Source: Mesonia sp. K7 (GTDB lineage: Bacteria > Bacteroidota > Bacteroidia > Flavobacteriales > Flavobacteriaceae). From it: 64,000 nucleotides of DNA. The DNA lies in NCBI RefSeq assembly GCF_003233725.1, contig NZ_QKQV01000001.1:124001-188000 (forward strand), read 5' to 3'. Position numbers and translations under genes: made by a program. This document shows, in pieces, positions 8,046 through 16,625 of the stretch; position 1 is the stretch's first letter, and each line of letters begins with the position of its first letter. The notes under the pieces are model-generated. The model was given only the letters and a program-made list of their open reading frames with translations. It did not search any database and was not told the DNA's origin.

Positions 8046-9122
8046 ATGAAAAAACACACGCTTTTTTTATTACTCATTGCCACCTTAAGTTTATACGCTT
8101 GTAACGACAAATACCCCGATTTAGAAGATGGGCTTTATGCCGAATTTGTCACCAATAAAGGTACGTTTGTCGCTCAACTTTACCATGACAAAACACCATT
8201 AACGGTGGCCAATTTTGTCGCACTGGCCGAAGGAACACATCCATTGGCTGATACTACCTATAAAGGTAAAAAATACTACAACGGACTTACTTTTCACCGC
8301 GTGATTTCTAATTTTATGATACAAGGTGGAGACCCCGAAGGAACTGGCGCTGGAGGTCCTGGTTATAAATTTCCGGACGAATTCGACGAAAGTTTAAAAC
8401 ACAGTAAAAAAGGACTTCTATCCATGGCCAATGCTGGCCCTGGAACCAACGGAAGCCAATTTTTTGTCACCCTAGTACCAACGCCACATCTAGACAATCG
8501 TCATACGGTGTTTGGCGAAGTAGTGCTGGGACAAGAAGTGGTTGACAGTATTGGTTTGGTAAAAACAGCGCAAGCCGACAAACCAGTTGAGGATGTGGTC
8601 ATGAATGAAGTAAACATCATCCGTAAAGGTGATGCTGCAAAATCTTTTGACGCGGCACAAGTTTTTGAAACCGAGTTGAAAAATGCCGAAGAAAATGCAA
8701 GAATTGCTGCTGAAAAAGCAGAAGCAGAAAAACTAAAGTTAAAAGAAACCATCGATAATGAAATCAATACGATGGCAGAAGGTTACGAAAAAACACCTAG
8801 TGGTTTACGTATCAAAATCACCAAGAAAAACCCTAACGGGAAAGCACCGCAAAGAGGACAAAATGTAAAAGTACATTACAAGGGTATGTTAACCGATGGT
8901 ACTAAATTCGATTCCTCTTACGACAGAGGTCAACCTCTACCATTTCCAGTGGGAACAGGCAAGGTGATTCCTGGTTGGGATGAAGGGATTATGATGTTAA
9001 AAGAAGGCGAAAAAGCAACGCTTATCATTCCTCCTTATTTAGGTTATGGCGAAAAAGGAATTGGCCCAATTCCTCCTAACGCTATTTTAGTTTTTGAAGT
9101 AGAATTGGTAGCCGTTGAATAG
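8046..9122 (+). CDS. Two-domain peptidyl-prolyl isomerase (cyclophilin + FKBP) lipoprotein
   Basis: A lipoprotein (lipobox Cys19 in LSLYAC) with two unrelated prolyl isomerase folds. The cyclophilin domain spans about residues 30-195 ([38 protein letters not shown]). A charged, probably helical linker rich in Ala/Glu/Lys covers about 200-245. The FKBP domain spans about 250-358 ([56 protein letters not shown]). Both retain residues expected for activity. Combined immunophilins of this kind have been described as dual-family immunophilins. It should act outside the inner membrane on exported proteins, alongside GldI. Confidence 0.93.
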   Translation: MKKHTLFLLLIATLSLYACNDKYPDLEDGLYAEFVTNKGTFVAQLYHDKTPLTVANFVALAEGTHPLADTTYKGKKYYNGLTFHRVISNFMIQGGDPEGTGAGGPGYKFPDEFDESLKHSKKGLLSMANAGPGTNGSQFFVTLVPTPHLDNRHTVFGEVVLGQEVVDSIGLVKTAQADKPVEDVVMNEVNIIRKGDAAKSFDAAQVFETELKNAEENARIAAEKAEAEKLKLKETIDNEINTMAEGYEKTPSGLRIKITKKNPNGKAPQRGQNVKVHYKGMLTDGTKFDSSYDRGQPLPFPVGTGKVIPGWDEGIMMLKEGEKATLIIPPYLGYGEKGIGPIPPNAILVFEVELVAVE

Positions 9123-9146
9123 TTTTTAGCATAAATCGAAACTATA

Positions 9147-9174
9147 AAAAAATCCGCTTGTAAGCGGATTTTTT
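9147..9174 (+). terminator. Bidirectional terminator between PPIase and csbD-like gene
   Basis: Perfect 13-bp arms AAAAAATCCGCTT (9147-9159) and AAGCGGATTTTTT (9162-9174) with T-runs on both strands. It lies 24 bp after the PPIase stop and 20 bp after the csbD-like stop on the opposite strand, so it can serve both genes. Confidence 0.8.
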
Positions 9175-9194
9175 ATTTCTACATTCTTTTAAGT

Positions 9195-9380
9195 CTACCA
9201 CCTAGAGATTTCTTCCCTAAGTTCTTCTTTGGTTTTACCAGTTTTCTCTTGAATTCTTCCTAGCATTTCATCAAATTTTCCTTCAGAAAACGTCACGTCA
9301 TCATCGGTAAGATCACCGTATTTTTGCTTTACCTTACCTTTAAGTTGGTTCCATTTACCTTTTAATTCTTCATTTGTCAT
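9195..9380 (-). CDS. CsbD family stress-response protein
   Basis: A 61-residue, highly charged helical protein. [20 protein letters not shown] is the CsbD signature, followed by [22 protein letters not shown]. CsbD-like proteins are induced by general stress in several bacteria, but their biochemical role is unknown. It is a single gene with a weak -7-like box TATCTTTA on its strand at 9408-9415 and shares the terminator at 9147-9174 with the convergent PPIase. Confidence 0.92.
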   Translation of the reverse strand: MTNEELKGKWNQLKGKVKQKYGDLTDDDVTFSEGKFDEMLGRIQEKTGKTKEELREEISRW

Positions 9381-9407
9381 AACAATAAGTTTTTGTGATT
9401 AATACCA

Positions 9408-9415
9408 TAAAGATA
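9408..9415 (-). promoter_or_regulatory. -7-like element of csbD-like gene
   Basis: TATCTTTA on the minus strand matches TAnnTTTG at 7 of 8 positions and lies 27 nt before the ATG. The same octamer occurs upstream of recN and fabI. Confidence 0.35.
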
Positions 9416-9558
9416 ATTCTTTGTTGAGTGAATAAATGCTAAATAAAACTTATGTTTTTCTTAAAAGGATGTTATTTATGATTTGTTTTGGATAATTAAC
9501 ATTATAAATGAAACTAAAAGAAACCACAATAATCCCTAAATGATTTTTCATTTTGAAG

Positions 9559-9566
9559 TATTTTTG
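9559..9566 (+). promoter_or_regulatory. -7 element upstream of smpB
   Basis: TATTTTTG is a perfect TAnnTTTG match. It lies 95 nt before the smpB ATG, so the palindromic repeat at 9607-9647 would be transcribed as part of the 5' leader. The -33 region is poor. Confidence 0.45.
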
Positions 9567-9606
9567 TCATCTTTAAATTTGTTGAAAAAAAACAAAACAA
9601 AACGTC

Positions 9607-9647
9607 ATTCTGAACCTGCCTGTCGGCAGACAGGTTTATTTCAGAAT
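9607..9647. repeat. REP-like hairpin upstream of smpB
   Basis: Outer arms ATTCTGAA (9607-9614) and TTCAGAAT (9640-9647) enclose a near-palindromic core CCTGCCTGTCGGCAGACAGG (9615-9634). The core recurs with three substitutions at 52583-52602. This core is a common intergenic string in Bacteroidota genomes, as far as I remember. Confidence 0.7.
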
Positions 9648-9661
9648 CTCATAATTTACGC

Positions 9662-10120
9662 ATGAGCAAAAACAACATCAATATAAAAAATAGAAAAGCA
9701 AAATTTCAATACGAATTTCTCGATACTTATGTGGCTGGTATCAAATTGGCTGGTACCGAAATCAAATCGATACGTGCCGGAAAAGCAGGTATTGCCGAGA
9801 GTTTTTGTGAGTTTCACAACGGTGAGCTTTTTGTCATCAATATGCATGTAGAAGAATATTCGCACGCTTCCCATTTTAACCACCAACCCAAAAGCGAACG
9901 CAAGTTATTGTTGCAGCGCAAAGAACTTAAAAAGTTGGAAAAAGAAGTGAGTAATTCGGGGTTGACGATTATTCCGCTAAGGCTTTTTATCAACGAGAGG
10001 GGTTTTGCCAAACTCGAAATTGCGCTGGCCAAAGGGAAAAAGCTCTACGACAAACGTGAAACCATCAAAGACCGAGATAACAAACGAAAACTCGACCGTA
10101 TCAAAAAAGAATATAATTAA
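9662..10120 (+). CDS. smpB: SsrA-binding protein SmpB
   Basis: Binds tmRNA and helps it rescue stalled ribosomes. The protein has the OB-fold core (KFQYEFLDTYVAGIKLAGTE, KSIRAGKAGIAESF, ERKLLLQRKELKKLEKEV) and the basic C-terminal tail (KKLYDKRETIKDRDNKRKLDR) that mimics tRNA in the decoding centre. Length 152 residues is normal. No tmRNA gene is visible nearby. Palindromic repeats lie on both sides of the gene, the second starting at the base after the stop codon. Confidence 0.97.
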   Translation: MSKNNINIKNRKAKFQYEFLDTYVAGIKLAGTEIKSIRAGKAGIAESFCEFHNGELFVINMHVEEYSHASHFNHQPKSERKLLLQRKELKKLEKEVSNSGLTIIPLRLFINERGFAKLEIALAKGKKLYDKRETIKDRDNKRKLDRIKKEYN

Positions 10121-10200
10121 GTCACCGCGAGGAGCAAAGCGACGAAGCAGTCTCTTTGATTGAACAGATTGCTTCATTCATTTCATTCATTCGCAATGAC
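10121..10200. repeat. REP-like palindromic element after smpB
   Basis: Outer arms GTCACCGCGA and TCGCAATGAC pair at 8 of 10 positions. Inner arms GAAGCAGTCT (10144-10153) and AGATTGCTTC (10165-10174) pair at 9 of 10. It resembles the dispersed GTCATTGCGAGGAG... repeat seen in many Bacteroidota. It could also act as a terminator for smpB, but there is no U-tract. Confidence 0.6.
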
Positions 10201-10210
10201 ATAAAAAAAA

Positions 10211-10262
10211 CTTGAAACTTGAAACTTTCAAACTTTTAACTTTCAAACTTTTAACCTTTAAC
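10211..10262 (+). repeat. Short direct-repeat tract CTTGAAA / CTTTCAAA / CTTTTAA
   Basis: Seven or so imperfect copies of a 7-9 bp unit (CTTGAAA, CTTTCAAA, CTTTTAA) lie immediately before the start of the DUF5686 gene. No function is evident; slippage-generated tracts of this kind are common in flavobacterial intergenic DNA. Confidence 0.5.
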
Positions 10263-10273
10263 TAAAAAACATC

Positions 10274-12733
10274 TTGAAAAATCTCCTCCTTCTCTTCTTC
10301 CTCGTTTTCACGGAAATCTGTGTTGCCCAAATCACCGGAAAGGTAATCGACCAAAACGGTGAAGCTGTTCCTTTTGTGAATATTTACCTTAAAAACACCT
10401 ATGTAGGCACCACATCAAATACCGAAGGGGTTTACCAACTCGATTACGAAAACACAGGAGAAACAACGGTAGTTTTTAAATTTCTAGGTTTCAAAACACT
10501 GGAAAAGCAAGTCAACATCACTTCTTTTCCTTACGAGCTCAACGTGACTTTAGAAGAAGAAACCACCAGTTTAAACGAAGTGATTGTTAGATCTTGGGAA
10601 AATCCGGCAATGCGCGTGATTCGAAAAGCCATTGAATACCGCAAGCAAAACCTCGAAAAAATAGAGGCTTACACGGCTGATTTTTATTCTCGCGGTTTAT
10701 GGAAAATACAAAATGCTCCCGAAAAAATCTTAGGGCAAGAAGTAGGTGATTTAGGTGGCGGATTAGATTCCACGCGAAGTGGTATCATCTACCTTTCGGA
10801 AACGATTTCTAAAATAAAATACCAAAAGCCAGATAATTTTTACGAAAACATCACTGCTTCAAAAGTAAGTGGTCAAGACAATGGCTTTAGTGTAAACTCT
10901 GCAGAGGAAGCCGATTTCAATTTTTACGAAAACACCATCAACATCAATACCGATTTGATTTCGCCCATAGCCAATTATGCCCTCAACTATTACGAATATA
11001 AGCTCGAAGGTATTTTCTATGACGAAAACCAAAAACTTATCAATAAAATTGAAGTACTACCAAAACGCGTAAACGACCCTGTGTTCTCAGGTTACATCTA
11101 CATTGTCGAAGACGATTGGGAAATTTATGGTGTAGAGCTCAAAACCACCGGTAAAGCGGTTAAAATCCCACCACTGAACGACCTTATTTTTAAGCAGAAT
11201 TACAGCTACAACCCCACCGAAGATTTTTGGGTAAAACTTTCGCAAACCATCGATTTCGATTGGAAAATATTTGGTATTTCCGGTGACGGAAGATTTACGG
11301 CTTCCTATAGCAATTACGAATTTCACCCCCGGTTTGACGAAAAAACCTTTACCAAAGAAATTTTAAAAGTCGAAAGAGACGCCAACAAAAAAGATAGCTT
11401 GTATTGGGAAGAAGTAAGACCGGTTCCGCTTACGCTGGAAGAGCAAGAAGATTACACCAAAAAAGACAGCATTCAGGAACGAAAGAACTCCAAAGTTTAC
11501 AAAGATTCTATCGATCAAGTCAACAACAAATTTAAGCTCACTTCCCCTATTTTTGGTTATACACACCAGAATTCACACCAAAACAACTATTGGGGCTTTT
11601 CGGGTCCAATCGGTGGCATTCATTACAACACGGTACAAGGTTGGAAAGGAAATGTGGACGTTTTTTACCGCCAAGATAACGAAGAAAAGAAAACCTATTG
11701 GCGTAGTTCGGTTAACCTGGATTACGGCTTGAGCGAAGAGCGGTTTAGAGCCTACGCGACTTTTTTTAAGAAATTCAATAATTTTTCTAAACCTTACTTA
11801 AGTATTAGTTCGGGCGTAAAAAAAGAAGAGTATAACGATACCGATGCTTTACCATTATTGATTAATGACATCACGACCTTATTTTTTCAACGCAATTACC
11901 TTAAACTTTATGAAAAAGTTTTCACAGAAGTAGCCTACTCCCAAGAAGTCGTGAATGGCGTGAGAATGTCGGGGCAATTGAGCTATGAAAAAAGAAACCC
12001 GCTTTTTAACAACGAAGATTATGTGATCATTCCGCACGACGATAAGGTATTTACCTCTAACAATCCGCTAGCACCCAACGATTTTACCAATGCAGCGATA
12101 GAAGAACACCAATTGGCAAAATTTACGTTTGGGTCACGTATCAATTTTGGACAAGAATACCTCAATTATCCTGATGAAAAATATAACATTCCAAGCGATA
12201 AATTCCCGACTTTGTTTGTGAATTACGAAAAAGGATTTGCTTCCAACAACACCAATTACCATTACGATTTACTAAAAATAGCAGCCACGCAACAGTTAGA
12301 TTTTAAAAACAAGGGAGACTTTGATTATTTTATAAGTGCAGGAAAGTTTTTTGGAGCCGACCGTATTTCGTTTGTCGATTACCAACACTTTCGTGGAAAC
12401 CAAACCCGTTTGAACCTCAACAGCGATTCGCGTCGTTTTAATTTACTGCCGTATTATGCATTAAGCACCAATCAGGAGTACGCCCAATTACACGCAGAGC
12501 ACAGCTTTGACGGCTGGGTTTTGGGTAAAATCCCGTTGGTCAGAAAACTGAATTTTAATCTCGTTTTAGGTTATCACGGCTTGGCAACAACCCACAACCA
12601 AGCTTATAACGAGATCAACATCGGACTCAAAAACATAGGTATTGGCAAGTTCAGATTTTTACGAGTAGATTATGTCAAACCCTATTTTGGAGGTTGGCAA
12701 GACGGTGCTTTTGTCTTTGGTTTTAGCCTCTAG
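10274..12733 (+). CDS. DUF5686 outer-membrane protein with carboxypeptidase-like regulatory domain
   Basis: 819 residues starting with a TTG codon that places a good signal peptide first (MKNLLLLFFLVFTEICVAQ). Residues about 20-105 form a carboxypeptidase-D-like regulatory beta-sandwich (ITGKVIDQNGEAVPFVNIYL, TSNTEGVYQLD). The remainder is the DUF5686 region, ending in alternating strands and a C-terminal aromatic-rich stretch (GGWQDGAFVFGFSL), consistent with an outer-membrane beta-barrel. No TonB plug is seen, which distinguishes it from SusC. Function is unknown. It is convergent with pcm; the two genes share the four bases CTAG, in which each has its stop codon. Confidence 0.87.
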   Translation: MKNLLLLFFLVFTEICVAQITGKVIDQNGEAVPFVNIYLKNTYVGTTSNTEGVYQLDYENTGETTVVFKFLGFKTLEKQVNITSFPYELNVTLEEETTSLNEVIVRSWENPAMRVIRKAIEYRKQNLEKIEAYTADFYSRGLWKIQNAPEKILGQEVGDLGGGLDSTRSGIIYLSETISKIKYQKPDNFYENITASKVSGQDNGFSVNSAEEADFNFYENTININTDLISPIANYALNYYEYKLEGIFYDENQKLINKIEVLPKRVNDPVFSGYIYIVEDDWEIYGVELKTTGKAVKIPPLNDLIFKQNYSYNPTEDFWVKLSQTIDFDWKIFGISGDGRFTASYSNYEFHPRFDEKTFTKEILKVERDANKKDSLYWEEVRPVPLTLEEQEDYTKKDSIQERKNSKVYKDSIDQVNNKFKLTSPIFGYTHQNSHQNNYWGFSGPIGGIHYNTVQGWKGNVDVFYRQDNEEKKTYWRSSVNLDYGLSEERFRAYATFFKKFNNFSKPYLSISSGVKKEEYNDTDALPLLINDITTLFFQRNYLKLYEKVFTEVAYSQEVVNGVRMSGQLSYEKRNPLFNNEDYVIIPHDDKVFTSNNPLAPNDFTNAAIEEHQLAKFTFGSRINFGQEYLNYPDEKYNIPSDKFPTLFVNYEKGFASNNTNYHYDLLKIAATQQLDFKNKGDFDYFISAGKFFGADRISFVDYQHFRGNQTRLNLNSDSRRFNLLPYYALSTNQEYAQLHAEHSFDGWVLGKIPLVRKLNFNLVLGYHGLATTHNQAYNEINIGLKNIGIGKFRFLRVDYVKPYFGGWQDGAFVFGFSL

Positions 12734-13377
12734 TTTTTATCTTCCAACAAGGGTACAAAACGGAATTCGCCAAATTCTTTTTTCTCAAAACTCTTAGCGG
12801 AAGTGCGCGTATATAAAGTCATCACTTGCACATTTTCGCCAACAGGAATCACGAGCTTCCCTCCTACTTTTAACTGAGCCAACAAGGGTTTGGGTACAAA
12901 AGGAGCTCCTGCGGTAACAATCACTTTATCAAACGGAGCATAATCGGGTAAGCCTTTATAACCATCACCAAAAGCCATATACTTAGGACGGTAACCAATT
13001 TTACTCAAAAAGAGTTTGGTTTTTTTATACAATTCCTGTTGTCGTTCGATACTAAAAACTTTAGCACCGAGTTCGCATAAAACAGCCGTTTGGTAACCAC
13101 TTCCGGTACCAATTTCTAAAATGTGGTCTCCTTTTTCTACCGCCAGGAGCTCGGTTTGAAAAGCTACGGTATAAGGTTGCGAAATGGTTTGATCGGCGGC
13201 AATCGGAAAAGCCTTGTCCTGATAGGCGTGGTCTTCAAAAGAGCTATCCATAAACCAATGACGTGGTATCTTGCCGATAGCCGTCAATACCTTTTCGTCT
13301 TTGATGCCTTTGGCACGAACGGTTTCGACCAATTGCTTACGTTTACCTTGATGCCTATAATTGTCTTTCAGTTCCAC
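12730..13377 (-). CDS. pcm: Protein-L-isoaspartate O-methyltransferase
   Basis: Repairs damaged isoaspartyl residues using S-adenosylmethionine. The Rossmann-type motif I is DHILEIGTGSGYQTAVL (about residues 82-98), and the family's upstream ADQTISQPYTVA substrate-binding loop is intact. Post-I IERQQEL and VTAGAPFVPKPLLAQLKVGG also match. Length 215 residues is normal. The 3' end overlaps the convergent DUF5686 gene by 4 bp. Confidence 0.95.
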   Translation of the reverse strand: MELKDNYRHQGKRKQLVETVRAKGIKDEKVLTAIGKIPRHWFMDSSFEDHAYQDKAFPIAADQTISQPYTVAFQTELLAVEKGDHILEIGTGSGYQTAVLCELGAKVFSIERQQELYKKTKLFLSKIGYRPKYMAFGDGYKGLPDYAPFDKVIVTAGAPFVPKPLLAQLKVGGKLVIPVGENVQVMTLYTRTSAKSFEKKEFGEFRFVPLLEDKN

Positions 13378-13483
13378 CGCTAAATTTTCCGTAAAATTGT
13401 AAAAACAATTGGGGATTTACAAGGGAAACTTCCAAAAAATAAATCTACCTATTCGATACACTTAATTTTTCATCAAGAAATGC

Positions 13484-13491
13484 TATTTTTG
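13484..13491 (+). promoter_or_regulatory. -7 element of the oxidoreductase operon
   Basis: TATTTTTG is a perfect -7 match, 16 nt before the ATG at 13508. No clear -33 TTTG is present, though a T-run lies at 13466-13470. It probably drives the run of genes down to the exonuclease/GIY-YIG gene. Confidence 0.5.
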
Positions 13492-13507
13492 TGCAAAACA
13501 TCTATTT

Positions 13508-14473
13508 ATGCTCAACGTTGGAGTCTTAGGTGCTGGTCACCTCGGAAAAATTCATTTACGCTTACTCAACCAATCCCCAAAGTACAAGCTTGTTGGTTTT
13601 TATGACCCAAGCGAGAAAAACTCCAAAAAAGTAGCCGAAGAATTTGGGTACCGCGCCTTCTCTTCTATCGAGGAATTGATTGCTGCTGTGGATGTGGTCG
13701 ATATTGTGACGCCAACTTTGTCACATTACGAAGTTGCTGAAAAAGCGATTCAGGCTGGGAAACATATTTTTATCGAAAAACCTATTACCAATACGGTAGA
13801 AGAAGCCGAAAAACTTATAGAATTGGCCAAAAGCAAAGGTGTAAAAGGTCAAGTAGGTCACGTCGAGCGTTTTAATCCGGCTTTTCAAGCTGTCGCGGAA
13901 AAACTCGAAAACCCGATGTTTATTGAGACACATCGTTTGGCTGAGTTTAACCCAAGAGGAACCGATGTTCCGGTGGTTTTGGACTTGATGGTACACGACA
14001 TCGATATTATTTTGAGTGTGGTCAATTCAAACGTAAAAAAGATAAACGCCAGTGGGGTTTCGGTGATTAGTGAAACGCCTGATATTTGCAATGCGCGTAT
14101 CGAGTTTGAAAATGGCTGTGTGGCAAACCTAACCGCCAGTAGAATTTCACTCAAGCAAATGCGTAAATCAAGGTTTTTCCAACGGGATGCTTATATCTCG
14201 GTAGATTTCCTCGAAAAGAAATGTGAGGTCGTCAAAATGAAAGACGTCCCAGAAAACCCAGATGAGTTTGCGATGATATTACAAAATGCAGAAGGCATCA
14301 AAAAACAAATCTATTTTGACAACCCACAAGTAGCAACAAACAATGCGATTCTAGAGGAATTAGAAACCTTTGCGGATGCAATCCATAACAACACCACACC
14401 TATTGTTACTTTAGAACAAGGGGCAAATGCCTTGCGTGTGGCCAAACAAATTATAAAAAGTTTTAACGAATAA
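13508..14473 (+). CDS. Gfo/Idh/MocA family NAD(P)-dependent oxidoreductase
   Basis: The N-terminal Rossmann fold starts at residue 4 (VGVLGAGHLGKIHLRLL), with the family EKP signature in GKHIFIEKPITNTVEEAE (about residues 85-102). The C-terminal alpha/beta domain follows (GHVERFNPAFQA, DLMVHDIDIILS with the conserved HDID motif). At 321 residues it is a compact member. The substrate is unknown; family members oxidise sugars, inositols or related polyols. It leads a co-directional run with gaps of 4-12 bp. Confidence 0.88.
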   Translation: MLNVGVLGAGHLGKIHLRLLNQSPKYKLVGFYDPSEKNSKKVAEEFGYRAFSSIEELIAAVDVVDIVTPTLSHYEVAEKAIQAGKHIFIEKPITNTVEEAEKLIELAKSKGVKGQVGHVERFNPAFQAVAEKLENPMFIETHRLAEFNPRGTDVPVVLDLMVHDIDIILSVVNSNVKKINASGVSVISETPDICNARIEFENGCVANLTASRISLKQMRKSRFFQRDAYISVDFLEKKCEVVKMKDVPENPDEFAMILQNAEGIKKQIYFDNPQVATNNAILEELETFADAIHNNTTPIVTLEQGANALRVAKQIIKSFNE

Positions 14474-14483
14474 AAATTATACT

Positions 14484-15371
14484 ATGAAAAATATTGCTGT
14501 CATTGGAGCTGGAACCATGGGTAACGGAATTGCCCATACCTTTGCCCAATTTGGATATCAAGTCAACCTTATCGATATTTCTCAAGAAAGCCTTGACAGA
14601 GGAATGGCTACCATTACCAAAAATTTAGATCGTATGGTGACAAAAGAAGCCATTTCTGAAGATGATAAAAACACGACTTTAGGAAATATCACTACACATA
14701 CTTCCATCGAAAATGGAGTAAAAAATGTGGATTTAGTTGTGGAAGCGGCTACCGAAAATGAAGACTTAAAGCTTAAAATCTTTAAACAACTGGATGAACT
14801 TTGTAATCAAGCCTGCATTTTAGCATCCAACACCAGTTCGATATCGATTACCAAAATAGCGGCAGCAACTTCTCGCCCAGCGCAAGTAATCGGAATGCAC
14901 TTTATGAATCCGGTGCCAATTATGAAGTTGGTCGAAATCATTAGAGGTTACAATACTTCAGATGAAGTTTGCGAAACCATTATGGAACTTTCGAAGAAAC
15001 TCAATAAAATTCCTACGGAAGTAAACGATTACCCTGGTTTTGTAGCCAATAGAATTCTTATGCCGATGATCAATGAGTCGATCGAGACCTTATACAACGG
15101 TGTGGGTGGTGTTCAAGAAATTGACACTGTGATGAAATTGGGTATGGCTCATCCGATGGGACCTTTACAACTTGCCGATTTTATTGGACTTGACGTTTGT
15201 CTTTCCATTTTAAATGTGATGTACGACGGTTTTAAAAATCCAAAATATGCACCTTGCCCATTATTGGCAAATATGGTACAAGCAGGTAAATTGGGTGTAA
15301 AATCGAGTGAGGGTTTTTACGATTACTCAGAAAGTAGAAAAGCGGAAAAAGTTGCGAAACAGTTTTCATAA
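14484..15371 (+). CDS. 3-hydroxyacyl-CoA (3-hydroxybutyryl-CoA) dehydrogenase
   Basis: NAD-binding motif VIGAGTMGNGIAHTFAQ at residues 5-21, followed by the catalytic region VIGMHFMNPVPIMKLVEI (His-containing) and NDYPGFVANRI, then the dimerisation domain (GMAHPMGPLQLADFIGLD). Length 295 matches stand-alone HbdA/PaaH-type enzymes. It oxidises (S)-3-hydroxyacyl-CoA to 3-ketoacyl-CoA. It lies 10 bp after the oxidoreductase gene. Whether it works in fatty-acid oxidation or in butyrate-type metabolism cannot be told from this window. Confidence 0.9.
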   Translation: MKNIAVIGAGTMGNGIAHTFAQFGYQVNLIDISQESLDRGMATITKNLDRMVTKEAISEDDKNTTLGNITTHTSIENGVKNVDLVVEAATENEDLKLKIFKQLDELCNQACILASNTSSISITKIAAATSRPAQVIGMHFMNPVPIMKLVEIIRGYNTSDEVCETIMELSKKLNKIPTEVNDYPGFVANRILMPMINESIETLYNGVGGVQEIDTVMKLGMAHPMGPLQLADFIGLDVCLSILNVMYDGFKNPKYAPCPLLANMVQAGKLGVKSSEGFYDYSESRKAEKVAKQFS

Positions 15372-15383
15372 AACTTTGCCAAA

Positions 15384-16619
15384 ATGCCAAAAGTAATCCC
15401 TTTTAAAGCAGTACGACCTACGCGTGATAAAGTAGGTCTTATTGCGGCTCGTTCGTACCAGAGCTATACTCCAGCGCAACGAAATGCACGTTTAGAAAAC
15501 AATCCGTTTTCATTTTTACATATTGTGAACCCTGGCTATAAATACCAAAAAGAGATTTCAGGCAAAAAAAGGTATCAATTGGTTAAAAACAGGTACCAAG
15601 AGTTTAAAGAAGACCATAATTTTATACAAGACGAGAAGCCTTCTTTTTATATTTATCGTATCATTAATCGTGACCACCAACAATTTACAGGGATTGTAGC
15701 GGCGGTTAGTTTAGAAGATTATAAAAACAACATCATCAAAAAGCACGAAGACACCCTGGAAAAAAGGGAAAAGAGCTTTAAAGATTATTTGAAAATTGTC
15801 GGCTTTAACGCAGAGCCTGTACTATTGATGCATCCTGACAATAAAAATATCAAAGCCATCATTTCAGAGGTCATTAAATCGAGAGCCGAATACGAGTTTA
15901 CGACAACTTATCGGGACACCCATTATTTATGGAAACTAGAGGATGAAAACCTTATTCAGCAAATTGAATTGGAGTTTGAGCATATGAACGCTTTGTATAT
16001 TGCAGACGGTCATCATCGTTCTGCTTCCTCCTATTTATTATATGAAGAAATGAACGCCAAGAAATCGCTTTCTTCCGAAAGTAATTATAACTACTTCATG
16101 AGTTATATCATTCCGGAAAGTGATTTGAGTATTTGGCAGTTCAGCCGTTTGGTAAAAGACCTTAACGGACTCTCAAAAGAAGAGTTTCTCATCCAATTAG
16201 ACCATTATTACCGTATCGAAAACCGAAAAAGCACCTATTACAAACCGAGCAAGAAGCATCACTTTAGCATGTACCTCGAAGGGGAGTTTTATTCGTTACA
16301 CTTACGCAAAAACAACTACAATATCGAAAATGCCCTTGATGAACTCGATGCTCAGGTACTGTATAAAACCATTTTAAAGCCTATCTTAGGGATTGAAGAT
16401 TTACGCAACGATGATCGTATAGAATACGTACACGGTAAAAAAGACATGGCCTTTGTTAAAGGAATGGTCGACAGCAAAGAATTTAAAGTAGGTTTTGGAA
16501 TGCTTCCCGCAAGTGTTGCCGAATTAAAAAACATTGCTGACGAAAATCTTAAAATGCCACCAAAATCTACCTACATCGAACCTAAATTAAGAAGCGGAAT
16601 TACCATCTATGAATTTTAA
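15384..16619 (+). CDS. DUF1015 family protein
   Basis: 411 residues, cytoplasmic, without signal or membrane segment. It shows the DUF1015 hallmarks: an N-terminal region opening with VIPFKAVRPTRDKVGLIA, FLHIVNPGY, and the strongly conserved YIADGHHRSASS (about residues 208-219), whose Asp and two His residues look like a catalytic or metal site. The family has no generally accepted function. Placement directly after a 3-hydroxyacyl-CoA dehydrogenase and before YggS suggests a metabolic role, perhaps linked to amino or hydroxy acids, but this is inference. Confidence 0.88.
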   Translation: MPKVIPFKAVRPTRDKVGLIAARSYQSYTPAQRNARLENNPFSFLHIVNPGYKYQKEISGKKRYQLVKNRYQEFKEDHNFIQDEKPSFYIYRIINRDHQQFTGIVAAVSLEDYKNNIIKKHEDTLEKREKSFKDYLKIVGFNAEPVLLMHPDNKNIKAIISEVIKSRAEYEFTTTYRDTHYLWKLEDENLIQQIELEFEHMNALYIADGHHRSASSYLLYEEMNAKKSLSSESNYNYFMSYIIPESDLSIWQFSRLVKDLNGLSKEEFLIQLDHYYRIENRKSTYYKPSKKHHFSMYLEGEFYSLHLRKNNYNIENALDELDAQVLYKTILKPILGIEDLRNDDRIEYVHGKKDMAFVKGMVDSKEFKVGFGMLPASVAELKNIADENLKMPPKSTYIEPKLRSGITIYEF

Positions 16620-16625
16620 AAGTTT

